Shown here one piece after another: positions 1 through 7,216 of a stretch of DNA of 64,000 nucleotides. Position 1 is the first letter of the stretch; every line of letters begins with the position of its first letter. The stretch spans positions 2,226,695 through 2,290,694 of the forward strand of contig NC_009051.1 of assembly GCF_000015825.1 (NCBI RefSeq). The letters run 5' to 3'. This stretch comes from Methanoculleus marisnigri JR1. GTDB taxonomy: Archaea; Halobacteriota; Methanomicrobia; Methanomicrobiales; Methanoculleaceae. Below the pieces are notes generated by a model, which did no database searches, was not told where the DNA came from, and saw only the letters and a list, made by a program, of their open reading frames with translations. Made by a program: the position numbers and the translations under genes.

Positions 1-72
1 GTCCACCCGGCGGTGACGGACGAAGAACTTGCGTATATCTGTGAGGCGGTGCGGGAACTCCAGGCCGCATAA
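1..72 (+). CDS. C-terminal tail of a probable DegT/DnrJ/EryC1-type aminotransferase (partial)
   Basis: Frame 1 is open from the first base and ends at a TAA at 70-72, giving 23 residues that end in a helix with the pattern HPAVTDEELAYICEAV. This acidic 'T/S-D-E-E-L-x-Y-I-x-x-A-V' ending is typical of the last helix of PLP-dependent sugar aminotransferases of the DegT family. Only the tail is visible, so the assignment rests on that ending and on the glycosyltransferase and AglB genes that follow. Twenty bases separate it from the next gene, which suggests one operon. Confidence 0.45.
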   Translation, partial: VHPAVTDEELAYICEAVRELQAA

Positions 73-91
73 CCCACCATCTACGATAACA

Positions 92-1234
92 ATGAAGATC
101 CTCCTCGTCTCCACACAGGACTACATCCACCACCCGATCCCCTCGAGGCATCACAACATCTTCGAGGAGCTCGCGAAACGGCACGAGGTTCATGTCCCCC
201 ACTTCCACGTCAGCCGGGGCAAGGAACGCGAGACCCTTCTTCACGTCCACGAGGCGACGCGGTTTCCCGTCGAGAGCCCGTTCCTCCACTACACCCTGAA
301 CGCACCCCGTCACTACCGGGTGATCAGCGAGATCATCCGCGACCACGATATCGACGTCGTCGTCGGGGCTCACGTCCTTGCGGGGACGGCGATGGTTCGG
401 GCGGCGAAGAAGTCCGGCGTCCCGGTGGTCTTCGACCTCAAAGACTGGTTCCCCGACTCCGCCGCCGCTTACTACAAAAACCCCGGCGTCCAATGGCTGC
501 TCCGGGAAGGCGTCCTCGCCATAACCCGCTACAACCTGGACCACAGCGATGTCGTCACGACGGTCTCCCCGGGGCTCGTCGAGAAACTCCGGGGGTACGG
601 CTACGATGCCGAGCTGATCACGAACGGCGTCGACACCGACCTCTTCCGCCCGACCGACGACGGGGCGATGCGTTCCGCCCTCGGGATCGCCCCCGACGCC
701 TTCGTGCTCGGGTTTGCGGGAGCGGTTGAGCGGTGGTATGCCCTCGACGAGGTGATCCGGGTATTCCCGGATGTTCTCACGAAGCACCCGAACGCGGAAC
801 TCCTGATCGTCGGCGGTTCGCTCTTCACCGGCTACCTGGACGAACTGCGGGCGCTCGCTGCCCGGCTCGGGGTTGCCGGCCGGGTGCACTTCACCGGTGC
901 CGTCGACTACCGCGACCTCCCCGGCTACATCGCGCCGATGGACCTCTGCCTCATCCCGCTCTCCCCCCCGCAGTGGATCGATATTGCGCTCCCGAACAAG
1001 TACTTCGAGTACTCGGCCTGCGGGAAACCGATCCTCTCCACCCCCATCCCCGATATGCTCCGGATGGGCGGCGACCATATCGCCGTCTACCGGGACAGAG
1101 ATGAGTTCCTGGAGCGGGTCGACGAACTGGCCCGCTCCCCGGGGCGGTGCCCGGCCGGGATCGAGGAGCACAGCTGGAAGAAGAAGGCCGAGGCGTTCGA
1201 GAAGATCTTTGAGCGGTTGACGGGAACACGCTGA
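92..1234 (+). CDS. GT4-family (GT-B fold) glycosyltransferase
   Basis: The 380-residue protein has a Rossmann-like N-terminal half beginning MKILLVSTQDYIHHP, a central 'TNGVDTDLFRP' donor-domain segment near residue 190, and the GT4 motif region PNKYFEYSACGKPILST near residue 305, where the acidic residue contacts the nucleotide sugar. It should transfer a sugar from an activated donor to a lipid-linked or surface glycan on the cytosolic side of the membrane. An upstream in-frame start at 29 exists, but it would overlap the preceding gene and add a low-complexity leader, so ATG 92 was chosen. The following gene, aglB, transfers completed glycans to proteins, so a role in N-glycan assembly is likely. 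The acceptor is unknown. Confidence 0.85.
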   Translation: MKILLVSTQDYIHHPIPSRHHNIFEELAKRHEVHVPHFHVSRGKERETLLHVHEATRFPVESPFLHYTLNAPRHYRVISEIIRDHDIDVVVGAHVLAGTAMVRAAKKSGVPVVFDLKDWFPDSAAAYYKNPGVQWLLREGVLAITRYNLDHSDVVTTVSPGLVEKLRGYGYDAELITNGVDTDLFRPTDDGAMRSALGIAPDAFVLGFAGAVERWYALDEVIRVFPDVLTKHPNAELLIVGGSLFTGYLDELRALAARLGVAGRVHFTGAVDYRDLPGYIAPMDLCLIPLSPPQWIDIALPNKYFEYSACGKPILSTPIPDMLRMGGDHIAVYRDRDEFLERVDELARSPGRCPAGIEEHSWKKKAEAFEKIFERLTGTR

Positions 1235-1317
1235 AATCCACTCTTTTCCCAGTGTCGCGGATACGCCAAGGTTATTAATGGTTCGAAGGGAAACAGATTC
1301 GTAACAAGGAGTGTCCG

Positions 1318-3963
1318 ATGGCTCAGATGGATCTCAAGAAGTACCAACCCTACATCATTATTGGTATCATCGTTCTGTTTGCCCTGCTCACGCTATGGAC
1401 GCGGGGCATCCCTTCGGAAGGTCTGGTGACAGCCGAAGGCGTCAATCTCCTGGGCAACGACCCCTGGTACAGCCTTCGCCAGGTGGAGCAGAGCGTCGCG
1501 AACTTCCCGAACTACGCCTGGTTCGACACGATGACGCTCTACCCAACCGGCGACGTCATCTACTGGGGGCCGCTCTTTGTTCAGATCATAGCAGCGCTCT
1601 GCGTCCTCACCGGCGCAGCGACGCGCCCCGAGATCATGCTGGTCGCGTCCTGGGTCCCGCCGCTGATGGCCGTGGCGATGGTGCCGGTCATCTACCTGCT
1701 CGCGAGAAAGATCGCCGACTGGAAGACCGGCCTCATCGCGGCGGGCCTCATCGCGGTCATCGGCAGTAACTACGCCTACCGATCCCTCTTCGGCTTCGTC
1801 GACCACCATATCGCAGAGACGCTCTTCTCGACGATCTTCGTCCTCGCCTACGTTGCGGCGCTGCTCGCGGCACGTGACCGGCAGATATCCCTGAAGAACT
1901 TCGAGACCCTGAAGATCCCGGTGATCACGGCGGCTCTCGCCGGTATCGCGTACCTCCTCGGGTTCTTCAACATGCCGACGATGGTTCTCTTCGCACTCAT
2001 CGTTGTAGCCTTCACTCTGGTCCAGTTCATCCTCGACTTCTTCCAGGAGAGATCGAGCGAGTACCTGGTTCTCGTAAACGCCGTTGTCTTCGCCGCCGTC
2101 ATCGTAGGGATGGCTGCATTCGGCTTCCCGCACCCCGGCCTCGGCCTCTCCCTGTACAGCATCGGGCACGTCATCGCTTACGCCGGCCTCATTGCGGGCA
2201 CGCTCGCGCTCTACGGGCTCTCGGTCTTCCTGAAAGACCGGCCGAAGTACTATTTCCCCGTCGCGCTCGCGGCCGCCGCGGCGCTCGCCGTCGCGGTGCT
2301 CTACGTCGCCCTGCCGGAGATCTACAATCTCCTCATATCGAGCCTCGTCTCCTTCTTCGGTGAAGCGGCGGTCACCACGACCGTCCAGGAGGCACGGGCA
2401 TGGTCGTTTGCCGCCGCCTGGGCGACGTTCCACTGGGGCCTCGTACTCGCGGCCGGCGGGGCTGCCGCCCTCCTCTGGAAGAACCTTGAACGGGTGAACC
2501 CGGCCCATGTCTTCGTCCTGATCTGGTCGGGGATCATCCTGGCGTCGACCGCCGCACACGTCCGCTACGAGTACTACCTCGCCGCAAATATCGCCCTGCT
2601 CTCGGCGGTCTTCGCAGGCGCGGTCATAGATGCGACCTGGAAAGACGTTGCACGCCTCCTCGGGAGAGGGGGCGGCAGCAAGGCATCTCCCGCACCTGAA
2701 GCCGCCGAAAAGCAGGAGACACCGGCAAAGAAGGGCAAGAAGGGAGGAAAGGCTCCCGATACCCGGAAGGCAAAGGCCCCTAGGCGTGACCAGCCGGATT
2801 ATCTCAAGATCGGAGCGCTCGCCGCGGTCGTCGCCGTCACGCTCCTCTTTGCCGGGACATCCCTCATGGGGAACATCGCTCTCGCCACCGGCGCGAAGTA
2901 TTCCGGCATGGACTCAGAGTGGATGGAAGCCCTCGAGTGGATGGGCGAGAACACCCCCGACCCCGGCGTCGATTACTACGCGATCTATGACAAAGAGACC
3001 TTCGTCTACCCCGAAGAGGCCTACGGCGTCATGTCCTGGTGGGACTACGGTCACTGGATCACCTTCGTTGCGAAGCGGATCCCGAACAACAATCCGTTCC
3101 AGCACGGCGTCACCGGCCCGAACGGCTCTGCGACCTACCTCATCTCGACCGATGAAGAGGCCGCAAACCGGGTTCTCGACAACATCGGCACCCGCTACAT
3201 CGTCACCGACATCCTGCTCGACACCTCGAAGTTCCATGCCCCGGCGACCTGGGCAGACCCCGACGTGGGGCAAGAGCCCTTCCAGCCCTACTACCTCCTC
3301 CCGGAGAGCGGCGGCTCGACGAACTACCAGGCGGTGCCGTTCAACAACCAGGAATACTACCTGACGATGATCTCCCGGCTCCATAACTTCGACGGGTCCA
3401 TGACCGATCCGACATCGCAGGTGATCTACGCCGAGTACCTGGAACCGGCCAGGGCGAACACGTCCCTCCCGGTCATCACGCGTACCCAGCAGATGAACGC
3501 CACGGAAGGCGCGGCCGCGGTGGAGGCCTATAACCAGAACGCGCCGCCGGGTTCGGGCGCGACGCTGCTGAACATGTACTACCAGTACCGTGGGGACTCG
3601 ATCCTCCAGCCGCTCGAGCGGGTGCCGGCGCTCCAGCACTACCGGCTCGTCCACGAGACGCCCGGAAACGTCTACGGCAACGTCGGTGAAGACGGGCCCG
3701 ACCTTAAAGCCGTCAAGATATTCGAGTACGTTCCCGGAGCCACGATCAGGGGCGAGGGGATCATCGAAGTCCCCATCGTCACGAACACCGGCCGGGAGTT
3801 CACCTACCGGCAGGAGAGCGTGAACGGTACGTTCGTCGTCCCGTACGCAACGTCCGGGTGGTCGGGCGAGGTGAAGGCGACCGGGCAGTACCGGATTGCG
3901 GGCACCGGTCAGGCGTTCGATGTCACCGAAGAGGATATCCAGCAGGGACGCACCATCAACTGA
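1318..3963 (+). CDS. aglB: Archaeal oligosaccharyltransferase AglB (STT3 family)
   Basis: The 881-residue membrane protein carries the STT3/AglB hallmarks: an N-terminal acidic motif GNDPWY with Asp48, a second acidic motif FVDHHIAE around residue 162, about thirteen hydrophobic segments up to residue 520, and the WWDYGHW signature at residues 574-580 in the extracytoplasmic domain, which recognises the Asn-X-Ser/Thr sequon. It moves a lipid-linked oligosaccharide to acceptor asparagines outside the membrane. A Lys/Pro/Ala-rich insert at about residues 450-495 lies between two membrane helices and should be a cytosolic loop. An AAGGAG site at about 1305 precedes ATG 1318. Only 5 nt separate its stop from the next gene. 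The identification is firm. Confidence 0.97.
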   Translation: MAQMDLKKYQPYIIIGIIVLFALLTLWTRGIPSEGLVTAEGVNLLGNDPWYSLRQVEQSVANFPNYAWFDTMTLYPTGDVIYWGPLFVQIIAALCVLTGAATRPEIMLVASWVPPLMAVAMVPVIYLLARKIADWKTGLIAAGLIAVIGSNYAYRSLFGFVDHHIAETLFSTIFVLAYVAALLAARDRQISLKNFETLKIPVITAALAGIAYLLGFFNMPTMVLFALIVVAFTLVQFILDFFQERSSEYLVLVNAVVFAAVIVGMAAFGFPHPGLGLSLYSIGHVIAYAGLIAGTLALYGLSVFLKDRPKYYFPVALAAAAALAVAVLYVALPEIYNLLISSLVSFFGEAAVTTTVQEARAWSFAAAWATFHWGLVLAAGGAAALLWKNLERVNPAHVFVLIWSGIILASTAAHVRYEYYLAANIALLSAVFAGAVIDATWKDVARLLGRGGGSKASPAPEAAEKQETPAKKGKKGGKAPDTRKAKAPRRDQPDYLKIGALAAVVAVTLLFAGTSLMGNIALATGAKYSGMDSEWMEALEWMGENTPDPGVDYYAIYDKETFVYPEEAYGVMSWWDYGHWITFVAKRIPNNNPFQHGVTGPNGSATYLISTDEEAANRVLDNIGTRYIVTDILLDTSKFHAPATWADPDVGQEPFQPYYLLPESGGSTNYQAVPFNNQEYYLTMISRLHNFDGSMTDPTSQVIYAEYLEPARANTSLPVITRTQQMNATEGAAAVEAYNQNAPPGSGATLLNMYYQYRGDSILQPLERVPALQHYRLVHETPGNVYGNVGEDGPDLKAVKIFEYVPGATIRGEGIIEVPIVTNTGREFTYRQESVNGTFVVPYATSGWSGEVKATGQYRIAGTGQAFDVTEEDIQQGRTIN

Positions 3964-3968
3964 CGAGG

Positions 3969-4937
3969 ATGCGGTCTTCAGTCATCTACGGTGACGTCTT
4001 TACCAGGCACGACATGGAGGCTCACCCCGAGTCGGGTGCCCGGTTACGGGCGGCCCTCTCGGGGATCCCTGAAAACGTGAGGTGGCGTGCTCCCGTCCGC
4101 GCCACCGAGAGCGACCTGCAACGGGTTCACGACCCCCGGTACGTCCGGTGGGTGCGGGAGATGGCAACGGGAACCTGTTTTCTGGACGTGAACACCTACG
4201 TCACCTGCCACTCATTCGATGCCGCATCCTATGCCGCCGGATCGACCTTCGCGGCGGCGGAACGCACACTCGAGGGCGAGCACCTCTTCGCACTGGTCCG
4301 CCCGCCGGGCCACCATGCGGAGCCCGACCGGGCGATGGGGTTCTGTATCTTCAACAACGCCGCCGTCGCGGCGGCGAAAGCACTCCAGTCGGTCGACCGG
4401 GTCGCGATCCTCGACTGGGACCTGCACCACGGCAACGGCACCCAGACGGCTTTTTACGGGAGCGACCGGGTGCTCTACTGCTCGGTGCACGAGGAGAACA
4501 GTTTCCCGAAGACCGGGTGGGTGGACGAGATCGGCACCGGGAGAGGTCGCGGCTACACCCTCAACGCCCCGATTGCGCCGGGATCGACCATCGCCGATTA
4601 CGCCCTGGTCTTCGAAGAGGTCTTCGTCCCGGCGATCACCCGGTTCCGCCCCGACGTCCTGATCGTCTCGGCCGGGCAGGACGGCCTCGCCGACGACGAG
4701 CACGGGCGGATGAACCTCGAACCCGACGATTATGGGGTCCTCGCCGGGATGCTGATCGACGGCACGGATCTCCCCCTCGCGCTGACGCTCGAAGGGGGCT
4801 ACGGCCCGTCGATCGGGGAGGCGATTCACGCAATATTTCAGGCCCTCGCGGGGAAGCGGTTCGAACCCGTGGAGAGACCGCTGAACCGGGGGACGAGGAG
4901 GGTCGTGGACATCCTGAAGAAGGTCCGGTTCTGTTGA
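3969..4937 (+). CDS. Histone deacetylase / AcuC-family deacetylase
   Basis: The 322-residue protein has the arginase/deacetylase fold signature of class II-like HDACs: RPPGHHAEP with the tandem active-site histidines, DWDLHHGNGTQ with the zinc-binding Asp and His, SAGQDGLADD with the third zinc-ligand Asp, and LEGGY near the C terminus. It should hydrolyse acetyl or related acyl groups from lysine or polyamine substrates in the cytoplasm. Archaeal members could act on Alba, acetyl-CoA synthetase or polyamines; the sequence does not say which. ATG 3969 is 5 nt after the aglB stop and follows GACGAGG. Longer in-frame starts inside aglB were rejected. The last codons form part of a hairpin. Confidence 0.9.
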   Translation: MRSSVIYGDVFTRHDMEAHPESGARLRAALSGIPENVRWRAPVRATESDLQRVHDPRYVRWVREMATGTCFLDVNTYVTCHSFDAASYAAGSTFAAAERTLEGEHLFALVRPPGHHAEPDRAMGFCIFNNAAVAAAKALQSVDRVAILDWDLHHGNGTQTAFYGSDRVLYCSVHEENSFPKTGWVDEIGTGRGRGYTLNAPIAPGSTIADYALVFEEVFVPAITRFRPDVLIVSAGQDGLADDEHGRMNLEPDDYGVLAGMLIDGTDLPLALTLEGGYGPSIGEAIHAIFQALAGKRFEPVERPLNRGTRRVVDILKKVRFC

Positions 4938-5048
4938 ATGCGACGGTTCGTAGAACCGGAGCTTGAGAAAACGCGAAGCGTTTTCGAGTTGCGACGGGCG
5001 GAACGCCCGGAGCGGGAGCGCCGCGGAGGTGAGGGGCAGGAACCTCCG
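4925..5048. repeat. Stacked-hairpin intergenic element between convergent genes
   Basis: Four inverted repeats follow each other: CCGGTTCT (4925-4932) with AGAACCGG (4952-4959); GAAAACGC (4967-4974) with GCGTTTTC (4978-4985) around a GAA loop; CGGGCG (4995-5000) with CGCCCG (5004-5009), also around GAA; and CGGAGGT (5024-5030) with ACCTCCG (5042-5048). The first overlaps the end of the deacetylase gene, and the element stops 3 nt before the stop of ycaO on the other strand. It could terminate transcription in both directions. The dense, GAA-capped organisation also resembles a dispersed REP-like element. Confidence 0.7.
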
Positions 5049-5051
5049 GGA

Positions 5052-6245
5052 CTAAAACCTGGGGAGATCCTCGCCCTGCTCCGCCCGCTTCCGGCCGGGA
5101 TCCATATAGGAGACCTCGAAGCCCGGGACGACGACCCGGACCACCGGCACCGCCGTCCTCGAGAGGTCGCAGACGCAGACCCTGTCTGTGTGGGGGCCGA
5201 TCTCCTCGAGCACCTGCTGGATGTCGAGGTCGAACCGCCGGGTGCTCGCGTCGGGGACGGCGGTGATATCGACGGTTTCGGCGTCGGCAAACCAGATCCG
5301 GTTGATCCGCTTCAGCCGTTCGTATCCGGCCTTCCTGATGACCATCTCTCGCTGGGGGTCGTTCGCGCCACCCTGGAGGTAACTCCCCCGGCTCTGGGCG
5401 ACCTCGGTCAGGGCACGGAGCGCCGCGATCTCCGGGGAGAGATGCGTCCCCGACCCCATGACGAGCATCGCCGGATCCTTCGTGACGGTATCGTCCGCGG
5501 CCGCCGCAACCGTGGGGATACCGGTCTTCCCGTCGAGCAGCCAGAGGTGGATATCGATCCCGTTCTCCTCGAACCGGTCGATGACCTCGCGGGCGGCGCA
5601 CTCCTTCTCGATGACGAGGCGGCGGCCGAGGTCGCGCTTCTGGTCGGCAATGCTGAGCGCGTCCCGCTCGATCACTTCGAAGAGGGCGTGCAGGATCGCC
5701 TCTTCGATGACGTTGCCTGATGCCAGCCCGTTCGTGTCGCTCCGAAAGAGCGGGAACGCCATGCCGAGCGAGTCGTAGGGGTGGAAGACGGCGTTGCTCG
5801 GGACGTAGATCTCCTCGCCGTTCAGGAGATCCCACGCCGGCGTCCAGTGAACCATCTCCCCCTGCTCGAGTTTCCGGGGGAGGAGAAGGTCTTCGGGATG
5901 CACCGCCCTTCCCGGGCCGATCTCTTCGTACGTCGCACACTCCATCCGGTCGCCCCGATACTCAGCGCAGTAGCGCTCGAGCGCCTCCATCATCGCCGAG
6001 ACCCGGGCGTGAACCGGCTCCTTACCCTTTCCCGCATGGACGCGGGCCGCTCCCCGGGCCGCTCCCGGCCGAACCGCCGCAAAAACCGGGATCCCGATAC
6101 GGTCGAGCGGGGTGACGTCGATGATCTCGGTGACGCCGATCTCCGTCATCAGCGGCTCCACGGCGGCACGAGTCTCCTCAGGAGACCGGGAACGGTGGGT
6201 TCCATCGAAGTATAGTTTCTCTACCGGGCGAATCGTGATTGCCAT
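5052..6245 (-). CDS. ycaO: YcaO-domain protein, probable McrA thioglycine-forming cyclodehydratase
   Basis: The 397-residue protein has the YcaO ATP-binding core: HAGKGKEP near residue 90, SAMMEALERYCAEYRGDR near residues 103-120, an acidic EVIERDALS segment near 210, and a Pro-rich C-terminal region. YcaO enzymes activate peptide-backbone amides with ATP. In methanogens the YcaO/TfuA pair installs thioglycine in the alpha subunit of methyl-coenzyme M reductase, and this is the most likely role here. No TfuA gene is visible next to it; it would have to lie elsewhere. The divergent neighbour encodes DUF2098, a family seen with methanogen ycaO genes. ATG 6245 gives a normal YcaO N terminus. Confidence 0.85.
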   Translation of the reverse strand: MAITIRPVEKLYFDGTHRSRSPEETRAAVEPLMTEIGVTEIIDVTPLDRIGIPVFAAVRPGAARGAARVHAGKGKEPVHARVSAMMEALERYCAEYRGDRMECATYEEIGPGRAVHPEDLLLPRKLEQGEMVHWTPAWDLLNGEEIYVPSNAVFHPYDSLGMAFPLFRSDTNGLASGNVIEEAILHALFEVIERDALSIADQKRDLGRRLVIEKECAAREVIDRFEENGIDIHLWLLDGKTGIPTVAAAADDTVTKDPAMLVMGSGTHLSPEIAALRALTEVAQSRGSYLQGGANDPQREMVIRKAGYERLKRINRIWFADAETVDITAVPDASTRRFDLDIQQVLEEIGPHTDRVCVCDLSRTAVPVVRVVVPGFEVSYMDPGRKRAEQGEDLPRF

Positions 6246-6298
6246 TGAAGATACCTTGGAGGTGATACCTTAATAGTATGGCAGATATACTACCTCGT
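6246..6298. promoter_or_regulatory. Compact divergent promoter between ycaO and the DUF2098 gene
   Basis: Fifty-three bases serve two divergent genes. They contain a direct repeat GATACCTT at 6250-6257 and 6264-6271, spaced 14 bp apart; the second copy lies in an AGGT-GAT-ACCT dyad (6260-6270). An AT-rich TTAATAGTATGG stretch at about 6271-6281 could be the TATA region for either strand. No regulator is identified. Confidence 0.4.
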
Positions 6299-6589
6299 AT
6301 GAGCACGGATGACGTAGCAGTGGGCGCAGTCGTCCGGTACCCCCGCACCGGCACGACCGGGAAAGTCGTGCGGATCGAGGAGATCGACGGCCGGAGGTAC
6401 GCCGAGATCGACAGCACCGGACTCTATTACCGGGTGGACGAACTCATCGGCGCCGACAAAACGACCGGGAAGGTAGAGAGAGAAGAACGCTCTCTTGAGG
6501 AATACCTCAAGGAGCACAGGGAACTCCAGGAGCAGCTCGAGGAGGTCTGGAATAAAGGGACCGATCAGAGCTGCGAGGGCGGCGGTTAA
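6299..6589 (+). CDS. DUF2098 family protein
   Basis: This 96-residue acidic protein has the DUF2098 core, an SH3-like small barrel with VRYPRTGTTGKV followed by a VDELIG segment, then a charged, probably helical tail from residue 58 (EREERSLEEYLKEHRELQEQL). DUF2098 occurs in methanogens near ycaO, but its biochemical role is not established. ATG 6299 fits the family N terminus better than an in-frame ATG at 6278. The gene is divergent from ycaO and convergent with nikR. Its TAA stop shares the GTTAAC palindrome with the nikR stop, so the two coding regions overlap by 4 nt. Confidence 0.75.
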   Translation: MSTDDVAVGAVVRYPRTGTTGKVVRIEEIDGRRYAEIDSTGLYYRVDELIGADKTTGKVEREERSLEEYLKEHRELQEQLEEVWNKGTDQSCEGGG

Positions 6590-7008
6590 CCCTCGACCGG
6601 TATGGTGGTGAGTTTCACCGCCTCAACGCCTTTCTGCGCCATCAGTCTCTCGGTAATGTCCTTCAGTACGGCCCCGTCCCCCCGGATCAGGATCACTTCG
6701 AGGCACTTGTTGTGGGTCACGTGCGAGTGCAGAGATGCCTGAATGCTGCTGGCATACTGGTGCTGGATCTCGGTGAGCGTCTGGAGCAGCCCACGCTGGT
6801 CATGGTCGTAGACCATGGTGATGACGCCCTGGCGCTCGCCTTTTACGTCGGAGATCCACTGGTAGTGAGTGATATAACTTCGTATTGAATCCCGTATCCC
6901 TTCGGAACGGGAGGAATACCCCCGGAGGCTCAGGATCTCGTCGAACTTATCGAGGAGGTTCTTGGGCAGCGAGATCCCGATACGTGAAAGTTCAGCATCG
7001 CCTGGCAT
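6586..7008 (-). CDS. nikR: Nickel-responsive ribbon-helix-helix regulator NikR
   Basis: The 140-residue protein has an N-terminal ribbon-helix-helix (residues 5-45, RIGISLPKNLLDKFDEIL) and a C-terminal ACT-like nickel-binding domain. The four ligands known from E. coli NikR are present in order: His83 (IQHQ), His94 and His96 (LHSHVTH) and Cys102 (KCLEV). NikR binds DNA when nickel is plentiful and represses nickel uptake genes. No nickel transporter is in this window, so its targets are elsewhere, except for possible self-control through the palindrome upstream. The location beside ycaO/DUF2098 is notable because methyl-coenzyme M reductase carries the nickel cofactor F430. Confidence 0.93.
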   Translation of the reverse strand: MPGDAELSRIGISLPKNLLDKFDEILSLRGYSSRSEGIRDSIRSYITHYQWISDVKGERQGVITMVYDHDQRGLLQTLTEIQHQYASSIQASLHSHVTHNKCLEVILIRGDGAVLKDITERLMAQKGVEAVKLTTIPVEG

Positions 7009-7040
7009 TGCGATCAGTTTTCATATCTCTCTTCATAGAG

Positions 7041-7085
7041 TATAAATATTCGCTAACAACCAGGGCATTATTCATACTTCGTATG
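7041..7085 (-). promoter_or_regulatory. nikR promoter with candidate NikR operator
   Basis: On the minus strand a TATA-like ATTTATA lies at 7041-7048, about 35-40 nt before the nikR start. Just upstream is the dyad CATAC-TTC-GTATG (7073-7085). The half sites GTATG/CATAC match the core of the E. coli NikR half site (GTATGA), but their order and spacing differ from the classical N16 operator. Autoregulation is therefore a plausible inference only. Confidence 0.5.
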
Positions 7086-7115
7086 CCGAACAGGAGGTGG
7101 CAACCGGGGGATCAC

Positions 7116-7206
7116 CCGCGCGCAGTATAAAAGCGCGGTACCGGGCGGCAGAATAATCCCTACTGATTATGTATAAGTAGTGTCACTATATATTGGATAA
7201 GGAGGT
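7116..7206 (+). promoter_or_regulatory. Promoter region and Shine-Dalgarno of the aIF2-gamma string
   Basis: Two TATA-like boxes precede the gene string. One, AGTATAAAA (about 7124-7132), sits inside the loop of a GC-rich inverted repeat, CCGCGC (7116-7121) with GCGCGG (7133-7138). The other, TGTATAAGT (7170-7178), would put the transcript start near 7200. A strong GGAGGT at 7201-7206 is 10 nt before the TTG at 7217 and decides that start. The 7200 transcript start and the ribosome site are very close, so the upstream box may be the main one. Confidence 0.5.
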
Positions 7207-7216
7207 TCGAAAACTT

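Noticed and set aside
4938-5720. A 260-codon plus-strand frame opposite ycaO
   Set aside because: It is a shadow of the well supported ycaO gene; its first part crosses the hairpin element.
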